A stretch of 64,000 nt of DNA from UBA2991 sp009841435. GTDB lineage: Bacteria; Chloroflexota; Dehalococcoidia; Tepidiformales; Tepidiformaceae. The stretch covers positions 868,001 to 932,000 of the forward strand of contig OZ242321.1 of assembly GCA_965208185.1 (NCBI GenBank), written 5' to 3'. The translations under genes and the position numbers were made by a program. Within the stretch, counting starts at the first letter, position 1. Each line of letters starts with the position of its first letter. A model generated the notes under the pieces. The model was not told where the DNA came from. It was given only the letters and a program-made list of their open reading frames with translations, and ran no database searches. Positions 8,508 through 16,061 of this stretch are shown here, piece after piece.

Positions 8508-9584
8508 ATGACGGGCATTTGGACGAAAGTAGGGGACAAGTGGAGCCTCGCGACTGCGAGTGACTACCAGAATGAACAGGAGCTTCACGACCGAATCGTT
8601 GCAGCGCCCGAGATGCTGCCTCTCTCAGGGCAGCCCGAGATCGTCGCCCCGTACCAGGAAGTGCCGCTCGGAGGCGGCTCCGCGGATGTACTAGCGTTCG
8701 AGGCGAACGGCCGTCCCGTCGTGATCGAGGTCAAGCTCTCGAAGAATCCAGAGGCGAAGCGCGCCGTGGTGGCACAGACGCTGGCATACGCCGCCTGGCT
8801 CCACGGCACGACAGTCGAGGCGCTGGAGACAGGTATCCTTGCCTCGCATCTTTCGAAGAACGACCAAGCGAAGCTCTCCGATGCGATCGAGGAACATGGC
8901 ATCGACGACGCGGAGTTCTACCAAAGCCTTGAGCAGCACCTCGATCGGGGCAGCTTCCGCCTTGTCATCGTCCTCGACGACGCACCCGCGCAACTGGTCC
9001 GGCTGATGGGTTACCTCGAAACGATCACGACCGACCAGATTACAGTCGACCTCGTGACGGTGACCGCATACGAGGTGAACGGGGCGCAAGTGCTGCTGCC
9101 TCAGCGGGTTGACCCGGAGCGCGTGCCAGACTTCGCCCCAACTCGGCCACGTGCTGGCCGCGGTAGCAGTTCGGTGCAAACCACAGAAGGCTCGGACAGG
9201 TTCCGGGAGGTCATTGAGGGACTGGGCGATGAAGAGCAATCAAGCCAGCTTCTCCAGTATGTGGACTGGGCTGAACGGCTGGCAGCGGAAGGCGTGTGTC
9301 GGGTCGACACGGGCGAAGGAACCGTGCGTCTCGTTCTGCGCCTGCGTTTGGTGGACAGAAACACCACCATCGCCTCTCTCGCGTTTCCCAAGGATGCACC
9401 GGAAGAGCACTACTTCTGGGTCCAGATCGGTGTGGCCAGACGGGAAGCGCCGAGAGCACTGCCAAGCCTCATCAAGGCCGGCGGGCTGGACGAGACCAAA
9501 CAGGCAGGCAACCCCGGTGCCATCACCGATGAGCTGCTTGACGCCCTAGCACAGGCCTACCGCGAGGCGGCGGGAAAGGACTAG
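8508..9584 (+). CDS. PD-(D/E)XK nuclease-like protein
   Basis: 358 aa. The N-terminal third fits the PD-(D/E)XK fold: Glu25, Asp60 in GGGSADVLAFE, Glu74-Val-Lys76 in VVIEVKLSK, and Gln90 in a following helix (AVVAQTLAYAAWL). NucS/DUF91-like proteins share this layout. The remainder (~200-358) is predicted globular but not recognised. No methyltransferase or helicase partner is adjacent. The GGGAGG site is 9 nt before ATG 8508. Codon use looks less GC-biased than in the P450 gene, suggesting later acquisition. Possible roles are DNA repair or defence. Confidence 0.65.
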   Translation: MTGIWTKVGDKWSLATASDYQNEQELHDRIVAAPEMLPLSGQPEIVAPYQEVPLGGGSADVLAFEANGRPVVIEVKLSKNPEAKRAVVAQTLAYAAWLHGTTVEALETGILASHLSKNDQAKLSDAIEEHGIDDAEFYQSLEQHLDRGSFRLVIVLDDAPAQLVRLMGYLETITTDQITVDLVTVTAYEVNGAQVLLPQRVDPERVPDFAPTRPRAGRGSSSVQTTEGSDRFREVIEGLGDEEQSSQLLQYVDWAERLAAEGVCRVDTGEGTVRLVLRLRLVDRNTTIASLAFPKDAPEEHYFWVQIGVARREAPRALPSLIKAGGLDETKQAGNPGAITDELLDALAQAYREAAGKD

Positions 9585-9586
9585 CG

Positions 9587-10498
9587 ATGCGTATCGGGAT
9601 CTCGATGACGACGGCGCTGCGGGCGCCGGACGCGCGCACGGGTGGGCGGTGGCTCGTCGAGCGGGCGGCGGCGGCGCGGGAGGCAGGGCTCGACAGCCTC
9701 TTCGTGGGCGACCATCACAGCACTGCGCCGATGACCTACTACCAGAACGTTCCTGTGCTCGGCCGGGTGCTGGCGGAGTGGAACGACCGGCCGGCGGGCG
9801 CGCTCTTCCTGCTGCCACTCTGGCACCCGGTGCTGCTGGCCGAGCAGATCGGGACGCTGGCGGCGCTGCACACGGGCCCGTTCGTGATGCAGTGCGCCAT
9901 CGGGCCCGACGACAACCAGTTCCCGGCCTTCGGCGTGAACGTGAAGCACCGGCCCTCGCGCTTCGAGGAATCCCTCGACATCATGCGGCGCCTGTGGGCG
10001 GGCGAGACGGTGAGCTCGGAGGGACGCTGGCAGATCCAGGACGCGCGCATCAGCCCGGTACCGCCGGACGGGGTGGAGGTGTGGATCGGGGCGGTGGCGC
10101 GACGCGCGATCGACCGCGCGGCGCGCCTCGGGGACGGCTGGCTGGCCTCGCCGGGACTGACGGCGAAGCAGGCAGCGGCGCAGTCGGCTGAGTACCACGA
10201 GCGGCGACAGATCCACGGGCATGCGGAGACGGGTCCGGTCGCAATCAGGCGCGATATCTACGTCGGCGAGAGCGACGAGGAAGCTCAGGAGACTGCGCGG
10301 GCGGTCGTCGAGTCGGGTTACCGCGGTTTCGACAGCGAGGCGCTGGCGATCGGCAGTCCTGAGACGGTCGCGGGGCAGTTCCGGGCGCTGGAGGAGTCGG
10401 GGTACACCGACGTGATCGTGCGCAACCTGATGCCGACGCAGGAGCACGCGGTGGCGTCGATCCGGCGACTCGCGGAGGTGCGGGCCAGCCTGGCGTGA
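9587..10498 (+). CDS. LLM-class flavin-dependent oxidoreductase
   Basis: Luciferase-like monooxygenase family (TIM-barrel, FMN or F420 dependent), 303 aa. Typical features are MRIGISMTTALRAPD at the N-terminus, FVGDHHSTAP near residues 45-54, WHPVLLAEQIGTLAAL near 81-96 and RPSRFEESLDIMRRLW near 125-140. The start ATG 9587 is 2 nt after the stop of the nuclease gene. The flavin type cannot be decided from sequence alone. With the P450 and VOC genes it forms a plausible oxidative catabolic neighbourhood. Confidence 0.88.
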   Translation: MRIGISMTTALRAPDARTGGRWLVERAAAAREAGLDSLFVGDHHSTAPMTYYQNVPVLGRVLAEWNDRPAGALFLLPLWHPVLLAEQIGTLAALHTGPFVMQCAIGPDDNQFPAFGVNVKHRPSRFEESLDIMRRLWAGETVSSEGRWQIQDARISPVPPDGVEVWIGAVARRAIDRAARLGDGWLASPGLTAKQAAAQSAEYHERRQIHGHAETGPVAIRRDIYVGESDEEAQETARAVVESGYRGFDSEALAIGSPETVAGQFRALEESGYTDVIVRNLMPTQEHAVASIRRLAEVRASLA

Positions 10499-10589
10499 GC
10501 ACGGACAGCGCCCGGTTCTGCGCTACTGGCCCGCGGGGGCGGGATCGCGTAGCGTGCGCGGGCACTCTGAACGCACGGAAGAGAGACCG

Positions 10590-11162
10590 ATGACCATCCA
10601 CACCGGCAAGCCTGTCATGCACCACCTCGGGTTCGTCGTGAAAGACGCCGACGAGATGGCGAACACGTACACGAACCTGCTGGGCGCCGAGTTCCGCCTG
10701 ATGCCGCCCTACATGGTCCACTCGATGGCGGGCGAAGAGGCCGAGCTGCGCGTCTACTACGGCGCGATTGCCGGCAGCATCGCCGAAATCATCCAGCCGG
10801 TGCGGGGCGACACGCCCCACCAGCAGTGGCTCGACGAGCGGGGCGAAGGCGTCCAGCACCTCGGCCTCTACGTGGACGACGTGGTGTCGGCTACGAAGGA
10901 TCTGCTTGAGAAGGGCGGCGAGATTCGCTGGGTCTATCCCAACGCGGGTGTGGTCCAGCTGAACTTCGACAGCTCGCTCGACGAGATCATGGGCGAGACG
11001 CTTCCCGGGAGCCTGACCTACCTGCACGCCGCCGGCGGCGGGCCCATCCTCGAGCTGCTCGGGCCCCCGATCCACCAGGGCGTGGTCGGCGGGGCTGTCG
11101 CCGGTCTCAACGACTACTGGGAAACGACCTTCCCGCCCGTGGAGCCGCTCCAGCAGGGCTAG
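10590..11162 (+). CDS. VOC (glyoxalase/epimerase) family protein
   Basis: 190 aa from ATG 10590 (GGAAGAGAG site). Vicinal oxygen chelate fold with the paired beta-alpha-beta-beta-beta modules: MHHLGFVVKDADEMA starts module one with a His that commonly binds metal, and GVQHLGLYVDDV opens module two with a second His. The layout resembles methylmalonyl-CoA epimerase-like members. It lies 91 nt after the LLM gene on the same strand; a TAGCGT at about 10550 could be its own -10. The specific reaction is unknown. Confidence 0.82.
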   Translation: MTIHTGKPVMHHLGFVVKDADEMANTYTNLLGAEFRLMPPYMVHSMAGEEAELRVYYGAIAGSIAEIIQPVRGDTPHQQWLDERGEGVQHLGLYVDDVVSATKDLLEKGGEIRWVYPNAGVVQLNFDSSLDEIMGETLPGSLTYLHAAGGGPILELLGPPIHQGVVGGAVAGLNDYWETTFPPVEPLQQG

Positions 11163-11236
11163 CTCTGGACGCTCAGTCGGTCCGGACCGCGTCCGGGATA
11201 GGCTCGCGTGGCAAGGCTGCGGGGGACGGGTAGCGG

Positions 11237-12427
11237 TTACGCTCCTCCCCCGCCCGTAAGCAAGCTGTAGTCATGCGACGTCAGCCCGCGCATGGATCCT
11301 TGGACAAACCAGCTCCAAACGCCGTTGGGATCCTTGCCCGCGAAGGCTTCCAGCCGCGTTCGCAACGGAGCATCAACGGCAATCGGTGTGGCGAGCCAAC
11401 GGACGTTCGTTAGTGAAATGGGGTAGTAGCCGTCGGCACTTGGCTGACTCGCAGGGGGCCCAGCCACCTCAGCCTCGGCAACCACACCACTTCCTGCCGC
11501 ATAGAAGCAGCACCTATCGCCAGGCTTCAGAGCGATCCTAAGCCCCGCCTTGGTCCTAACACCCCACCGCTCTGCGCCCAAGAGTTCCTTGAGCACATCA
11601 AGACCCGTCTGGCCATCGTTCCCACCCTGCGCCGACGCACTGAACAAGTAGCAAGCAACGCCCTGTGCTGCCCCAAGGGGAGGGTGTGGTTTGCTCTCGC
11701 CGGAGGACACAGGCTCAGGCGGCCACACCGCCTGGGGGGTAGCAGGCTTGGCTGCCTCGCCACCGAGGGCCTGACGCAGCGCCGCAACAACGGCGGTTGG
11801 GTCCATTACCACGCCACGATCCGCCAGCTCATTGACAGCGGCGGTTGTCAACACTGAATCGGGTGCGGAAATCAACTCCGAGAGTATTGCGAGTGCCCGT
11901 GTCGATTCAGACCAGGCATCAACTGCATCCTCACTCTCGCTAAGTGACTGGCGTGCAAAGTGAGCGAGACTCGCCACCAGTTCACCCAGCGTGCCCGTAC
12001 GGTACCCGCCAAGTATGTCCAACTTGATGATCCGCTTAGCCTCCCAGCCCCCCGGCAAGTCCACATCGAAGATGTGCCACTCGATCCCATTGGTGAGTAG
12101 CGCCCAGCGAATCCCCTCCTGGGCGCAGTAGCCCACGAGCTGGCCAGAGTCTTTAGGTGTCAGTTCTTGACTGACCGTCTTGGCTTCAACCACAACCCGT
12201 CGGGGCCCAGCCTGGAGCAGGTAGTCGACAAACTGCCCTGAGGCCTTCAGCCGATACTCCCGGCGGATCGTAGCTAACGACGTGTATCCGAGGGTCAGTA
12301 GCACAGGATCGATGAGGTGAGTGCGCGTCTCCGCCTCGTTCAGCGAGGGCGGTTCGCCACTGTCGGTCAGCACATCGTCGAAGGCGGTCTGAATAGCACT
12401 AGTCAGAGTTGTTGATTCGTACGGCAC
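11237..12427 (-). CDS. PD-(D/E)XK nuclease fused to an EVE/PUA-like domain
   Basis: 396 aa from GTG 12427, chosen because a TACAAT -10 box ends 6 nt upstream. An earlier in-frame GTG at 12796 would run through the neighbouring DUF2164 gene. Residues ~1-120 resemble the type I restriction R-subunit N-terminal nuclease: Asp68 in GQFVDYLLQ, Glu81-Ala-Lys83, Gln96. A hinge (~200-250) follows. Residues ~256-396 look like an EVE domain: GVACYLFSAS, ERWGVR, then LKPGDRCCFYAAGSGVVAEAEV and NVRWLATPI. EVE domains read modified bases, so this may be a modification-dependent nuclease; the EVE call is my reading. GC and codon use are visibly lower than flanking genes, suggesting transfer. Confidence 0.7.
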   Translation of the reverse strand: MPYESTTLTSAIQTAFDDVLTDSGEPPSLNEAETRTHLIDPVLLTLGYTSLATIRREYRLKASGQFVDYLLQAGPRRVVVEAKTVSQELTPKDSGQLVGYCAQEGIRWALLTNGIEWHIFDVDLPGGWEAKRIIKLDILGGYRTGTLGELVASLAHFARQSLSESEDAVDAWSESTRALAILSELISAPDSVLTTAAVNELADRGVVMDPTAVVAALRQALGGEAAKPATPQAVWPPEPVSSGESKPHPPLGAAQGVACYLFSASAQGGNDGQTGLDVLKELLGAERWGVRTKAGLRIALKPGDRCCFYAAGSGVVAEAEVAGPPASQPSADGYYPISLTNVRWLATPIAVDAPLRTRLEAFAGKDPNGVWSWFVQGSMRGLTSHDYSLLTGGGGA

Positions 12428-12433
12428 TGCGGG

Positions 12434-12439
12434 ATTGTA
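12434..12439 (-). promoter_or_regulatory. -10 box, leaderless promoter of the nuclease-EVE gene
   Basis: TACAAT on the minus strand, 6 nt before GTG 12427. The gap leaves no room for a ribosome-binding site. Confidence 0.6.
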
Positions 12440-12461
12440 GCGAACGGCTCCAGCCAGTACC

Positions 12462-12746
12462 TCAGTCCTCCGTCTCGCGTGGCTTGAACGTGTCCTGCGT
12501 GAGCGACGCGACCTCGGCTTCGACGATGTCGGCGTGCTGTCGGAACGCTTTGGCGGCGTCGGTGAGAGCGGCGTTGTAGAGGTCGGGGCCAGCCAGGTCG
12601 AGCACGAAATCGAGAAGGAAACCGGCGGCGAGCTCACCCACGTCCTCGTCGCGCTCCTTGAGGAGCCACGCCTGGAGCTCGCGCACCATGGCGCGGCGAC
12701 GGCGGGCATCGATGCGCTCCGACAGTCCACGGGCCTTGTCCGCCAT
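12462..12746 (-). CDS. DUF2164 family protein
   Basis: 94 aa; sequence pattern of the DUF2164 family: a basic N-terminus, then WLLKERDEDVGELAAGFLLDF and LAGPDLYNAALTDA. Cytosolic, mostly helical; function unknown. ATG 12746 follows a GAGGGGG ribosome-binding stretch and a TACCCT -10 candidate about 17 nt upstream. It ends 34 nt before the separate promoter of the nuclease gene, so co-transcription is possible but not required. It is divergent from the NfeD gene. Confidence 0.75.
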   Translation of the reverse strand: MADKARGLSERIDARRRRAMVRELQAWLLKERDEDVGELAAGFLLDFVLDLAGPDLYNAALTDAAKAFRQHADIVEAEVASLTQDTFKPRETED

Positions 12747-12802
12747 GGGGACCCCCTCGGGCTAGGGTAACGACCTTCCCACCAAGCGCGGAACACGCTG
12801 GC

Positions 12803-12808
12803 TATACT
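12803..12808 (+). promoter_or_regulatory. -10 box, leaderless promoter of nfeD-slipin operon
   Basis: TATACT, 8 nt before the ATG at 12817. Another ATG at 12811 is only 2 nt away and would precede the likely transcription start. Confidence 0.6.
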
Positions 12809-12816
12809 CGATGGAG

Positions 12817-14136
12817 ATGCGTTCCCTGAAGACGGTTCGGCGTGCCTTCCTGCTCATCCTGATCGCAGTCGGGATCGGGGTGGCGTGCGGCAGCGACGAC
12901 GCCGAGCCGGGCGCCATCCACCTGCTGGAGATCGATGGCGGCATCGGCCCGATCACCGAGCGCTACATCGACCGCGGCATCAGCAAGGCCGAGGACGAGG
13001 GCGCCCGGCTCATCGTGATCCAGATGGATACGCCGGGCGGGTTCAGCTCGTCGATGCGCGAGATCGTGCAGCGCATCGAGGCGTCGAACGTGCCGGTGGT
13101 CGTGTACGTGTCGCCGTACGGGGCGCGGGCGGCGAGCGCGGGGACATTCATCACGATGTCGGCGCACGTGGCCGTGATGGCGCCGAACACGTCGATCGGC
13201 GCGGCCTCGGCGATCAACGCGGACGGCAGCGACATCGATGGCACGCTCGGCAAGAAGATCGAGAACGATGCCGTCGCCTTTATCCGCGGCATCGCGGAGC
13301 TGCGCGGACGCAACGCCGACTGGGCCGAAGAAGCGGTCCGCGAAGCGGTCGCGGCCACGCAGACCGAGGCCGTCGAGCTGAACGTGGTCGACTTCGTGGC
13401 GAGTGACGTGGACGAGATCCTGGAGCGCATCGAAGGCACGACCATCGAGCTGAAGCCCGGGTTGCTGGTGACGCTCAATGGCCTGCCCGAGGCGGAGCGC
13501 GTGAACACGAGCATGACCGTCTGGGAACGGATGCTGGAGCACCTCGCCAACCCGACGCTCGCGACCATCCTGATCTCACTTGGCATGATCGGTCTCTTCA
13601 TCGAGCTCACGAATCCGGGCGTGATCTTCCCCGGCGTGGCGGGCGTGATCGCGATCGCGATCGGGTTCCTCGCCCTGGGCGTGCTGCCGGTCGACACGGT
13701 CGGGCTCGTCCTGATCGGAATCGCGCTCCTCTTCTTCGCGCTGGAGCTGTTCGTGCCTTCGGGGGGGATCCTCGCCGGGGGCGGGCTGGTGGCGCTCGTG
13801 CTGGGGGCGATCATCGCCTTCCGGGACACGCCCACGGAGTTCCAGCCGAACCGCATCGTCGTCGGCATCCTGGGGTTCCTGCTGGTAGTAGTGTTCGTCT
13901 CGATGGCGATCGGGCTGGCGCGAATGCGGAAGATGCGTTCGGAAACCGGGGCGGAGGCGCTTGTCGGTAGAATGGCGGTCGCTCGTACACCGCTTACGCC
14001 AGACGGCACGGTCTTCATCCAGGGCGAGCGTTGGCAAGCGGAGCTGGAAGACGGCTCCGCCGCAGAGGGTGAAGAGGTGCGCGTCGTGAGCGCACACGGC
14101 CTGAGGCTCAGGGTACGGAAGGAGAACGACCCATGA
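12817..14136 (+). CDS. NfeD-type membrane-bound ClpP-class serine protease
   Basis: Long-form NfeD protein, 439 aa from ATG 12817. Order: signal/lipobox region ending VGIGVAC (~25), ClpP-like protease domain (~35-220) with the nucleophile Ser in ARAASAGTFI (~107) and general base Lys in GTLGKKIEND (~146), four or so membrane helices (~240-370), then an OB-fold NfeD domain (~380-439). In characterised archaeal homologues the protease cleaves the stomatin partner; the slipin gene follows with a 4-nt ATGA overlap, which fits. The role is membrane protein quality control. Confidence 0.92.
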   Translation: MRSLKTVRRAFLLILIAVGIGVACGSDDAEPGAIHLLEIDGGIGPITERYIDRGISKAEDEGARLIVIQMDTPGGFSSSMREIVQRIEASNVPVVVYVSPYGARAASAGTFITMSAHVAVMAPNTSIGAASAINADGSDIDGTLGKKIENDAVAFIRGIAELRGRNADWAEEAVREAVAATQTEAVELNVVDFVASDVDEILERIEGTTIELKPGLLVTLNGLPEAERVNTSMTVWERMLEHLANPTLATILISLGMIGLFIELTNPGVIFPGVAGVIAIAIGFLALGVLPVDTVGLVLIGIALLFFALELFVPSGGILAGGGLVALVLGAIIAFRDTPTEFQPNRIVVGILGFLLVVVFVSMAIGLARMRKMRSETGAEALVGRMAVARTPLTPDGTVFIQGERWQAELEDGSAAEGEEVRVVSAHGLRLRVRKENDP

Positions 14137-14960
14137 CCGAACAGCTACCACAACCCGAACAATTTGAGCAGGAGCCGCCAAGCAGCTTCCTGGCGACGAT
14201 CATCCGCGTCTTCCTGCTGGGGTTGAGCGCGATCCTGCTGGTCCCGCTCCTTCCCTTCCAGGTCCGCGTGGTGGCGGAGTACGAGCGGGGCGTGATTTTC
14301 CGGCTCGGGCGCCTGCAGGGGGCGAAGGGACCGGGGCTGTTCGTGCTGCTGCCGTTCATCGACCGGATGGTGAAGGTGGACCTGCGCACGATCACGCTGG
14401 ACGTGCCCTCGCAGGACGCGATCACGCGGGACAACGTGACGGTGCGGGTCAACGCGGTCGTCTATTTCCGGGTGGTCGAGCCAACGATGGCGGTCGTGCG
14501 CATCCTCGACTTCATCCGCGCGACCTCGCAGATCTCGCAGACGACCCTGCGCTCGGTCATGGGCCAGACGGACCTGGACGGCCTCCTCTCCCAGCGCGAG
14601 GAGGTCAACCAGCAGCTGCAGTCGATCATCGACGAGGAAACCGAGCCGTGGGGCATCAAGGTCAGCACGGTCGAGGTGAAGGACGTAGAGCTGCCGGAGC
14701 AGATGCGGCGCGCGATGGCGGCGCAGGCCGAGGCCGAGCGCGACCGGCGCGCGAAGATCATCGCCGCCGACGGCGAGTTCCAGGCCAGCGAGCGGCTGCG
14801 TGAAGCAGCAGACGTCATGGCGGAGCAGCCGATCACGCTGCAGCTCCGCTATCTGCAGACGCTCGGCGAGATTTCCGTGGAGAACAACTCGACCATCGTG
14901 TTCCCGCTGCCGATGGACATCATTCGCATGTTCATCGAGGACGACGACGACGAGGAGTAG
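14133..14960 (+). CDS. SPFH-domain slipin (stomatin-like)
   Basis: Stomatin/slipin family, 275 aa, anchored by an N-terminal hydrophobic hairpin (~25-50). The SPFH core contains VVAEYERGVIFRLGRLQGAK (~55-75), LDVPSQDAITRDNVTVRV (~100-117), the RATSQISQTTLRSVMGQ helix and EQMRRAMAAQAEAERDRR (~190-207), all typical slipin marks. It is translationally coupled to the NfeD protease (ATGA overlap), its expected partner. The acidic tail ends in EDDDDEE. It forms oligomers on membrane microdomains. Confidence 0.93.
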   Translation: MTEQLPQPEQFEQEPPSSFLATIIRVFLLGLSAILLVPLLPFQVRVVAEYERGVIFRLGRLQGAKGPGLFVLLPFIDRMVKVDLRTITLDVPSQDAITRDNVTVRVNAVVYFRVVEPTMAVVRILDFIRATSQISQTTLRSVMGQTDLDGLLSQREEVNQQLQSIIDEETEPWGIKVSTVEVKDVELPEQMRRAMAAQAEAERDRRAKIIAADGEFQASERLREAADVMAEQPITLQLRYLQTLGEISVENNSTIVFPLPMDIIRMFIEDDDDEE

Positions 14961-14969
14961 CGCGCGGCG

Positions 14970-15749
14970 TTACTCGTCCGGACGGACAGACACATCGGCG
15001 GCGAGCACCGTGAGGCGCTCGCCGCCTTCACGTTCAACGACAAGGGCGCCATCGGGCGCAATGTCCAGCGCGCGCGCTTCATAGGCGCCCTCAGGATCCT
15101 CGACCGTGATCCGGCGCCCGAGCACGAGGCTGACGGCGCGGTACGCATCGACGAGATCGCTCTCCGGAGCCGAGATGACGGTCTCGAGCTGATCGCAGAT
15201 ACGGGCCAGGAGCGACTCGCGGACGACCTCGCGACCGAGCTCGCGGGCGAGGCTGGTGGCCGTGTCGCGCAGGGCGGGGTCGGCGGTAGGGTCGGCGTTC
15301 ACGTTGATGCCGATGCCGGCGTAGGCGGTGAGGCCCCCGGGGCCGGTCTCGCCGTCGATGAGCATGCCACACAGCTTGCGCTCGCCGACCCAGATGTCGT
15401 TGGGCCACTTGATCCGTGCGTCGACGCCCTCATGGGCGCAGGCGCGGCAGACGGCGAGGGGCACGGCGAGGGGGAGGCGGCCGTACACGTCGCGAGAGGG
15501 GCGCAGGACGAGGGTGAAGTAGAGGCTGCCGCCGGGCGGGCTGAAGAACCCCCGGCCCCGACGCCCGCGACCTGCGGTCTGCGCCTCGGCGAGGATGAGG
15601 GTCCCGTGGGGCGCGCCCTCCGAGGCGGCAGTGCGGGCGAGGTCCATCGTCGAGGGGGTCTCGAGGACGTAGCGGCAGTCGCGGCCCAGTTCGGCGGTGT
15701 GCAGGGCCGCGGCGAAGCGATCAGTGTCGAAAGCTGGGGAGTCGGGCAT
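14970..15749 (-). CDS. birA: Biotin--[acetyl-CoA-carboxylase] ligase
   Basis: Class I biotin protein ligase, 259 aa, without the DNA-binding domain of E. coli BirA. Biotin/ATP loop GRGRRGRGF, the FTLVLRP strand, KWPNDIWVGERKLCGML and a C-terminal SH3-like domain are present. It would biotinylate carrier proteins such as that at 45142. Start ATG 15749; GTG 15797 is in frame but lies inside a terminator-like hairpin. Transcription from upstream would pass that hairpin, hinting at attenuation. Convergent with the slipin gene. Confidence 0.9.
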   Translation of the reverse strand: MPDSPAFDTDRFAAALHTAELGRDCRYVLETPSTMDLARTAASEGAPHGTLILAEAQTAGRGRRGRGFFSPPGGSLYFTLVLRPSRDVYGRLPLAVPLAVCRACAHEGVDARIKWPNDIWVGERKLCGMLIDGETGPGGLTAYAGIGINVNADPTADPALRDTATSLARELGREVVRESLLARICDQLETVISAPESDLVDAYRAVSLVLGRRITVEDPEGAYEARALDIAPDGALVVEREGGERLTVLAADVSVRPDE

Positions 15750-15771
15750 GGCCGGCGGGAATCCGGGAATG

Positions 15772-15809
15772 AAAAAGGGGCCTGGCGGCAATCGCACCGC
15801 TCAGGCCCC
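15772..15809 (-). terminator. Intrinsic terminator upstream of birA
   Basis: On the minus strand: GGGGCCTG, a GCGG/CCGC inner stem with an 8-nt loop, then CAGGCCCC followed directly by TTTTT. The 8-bp plus 4-bp GC-rich stem and T-run form a textbook rho-independent terminator. It sits between a short ORF (15831-15887) and birA, so it ends that ORF's transcript or attenuates birA. Confidence 0.7.
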
Positions 15810-15830
15810 GTTCGTAGCTCAACGCATGTT

Positions 15831-15887
15831 CTAGGAGGAGGTCACCTCCTGCGCTAGATGGGGTTGGCTACTACTGTGGTCGTCCAT
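15831..15887 (-). CDS. Possible 18-residue peptide with a perfect Shine-Dalgarno
   Basis: ATG 15887 is preceded at 8 nt by AAGGAGG within AAGGAGGTGAT, a full complement of the 16S 3' end, much stronger than any other site in the window. It encodes MDDHSSSQPHLAQEVTSS and a TAG stop. The ORF's own end contains ACCTCCTCC, which could fold back on the ribosome site. The terminator at 15772-15809 follows, and TATCGT at 15914-15919 is a candidate -10 box. It may be a leader peptide controlling birA or a free small protein; conservation is unknown. Confidence 0.4.
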   Translation of the reverse strand: MDDHSSSQPHLAQEVTSS

Positions 15888-15913
15888 GCGCATCACCTCC
15901 TTCCTTGCAGCTA

Positions 15914-15919
15914 ACGATA
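15914..15919 (-). promoter_or_regulatory. Candidate -10 box for the leader ORF upstream of birA
   Basis: TATCGT on the minus strand. Initiation about 7 nt downstream would give a short leader carrying AAGGAGGTGAT and the 18-codon ORF. No clear -35 element is visible. Confidence 0.35.
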
Positions 15920-15991
15920 AACGTCCGCTCGCTCGGTGGCTAGAGGTGAAGGTTTGGGAGGTCCACGCTTCCGCGTGTGGGGGAGCACCGG

Positions 15992-15997
15992 TATTCT
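15992..15997 (+). promoter_or_regulatory. Candidate -10 box of the rpsB operon
   Basis: TATTCT, about 65 nt before the rpsB start. It would give a leader of roughly 58 nt for the ribosomal protein operon. Confidence 0.35.
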
Positions 15998-16061
15998 GAG
16001 CGGGCGCGCGGCACCTGGCGCTCTGCGTCAAATCTATGCGTCGCGCAGAAAGGGGCGGACC

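Noticed and set aside
12462..12796. N-terminal extension of the nuclease-EVE gene to GTG 12796
   Set aside because: The extension is Ser/Arg-rich shadow sequence of the DUF2164 gene; the GTG at 12427 has its own promoter box.
15892..15902. ATCACCTCCTT as a fragment of a 16S rRNA 3' end
   Set aside because: No other rRNA sequence surrounds it; it is the complement of the minus-strand Shine-Dalgarno.
15858..15914. Plus-strand 18-codon ORF (His-rich) opposite the birA leader ORF
   Set aside because: The nearest AGGAGG is 16 nt from its ATG and no -10 box is visible; the minus-strand ORF has an ideal ribosome site.
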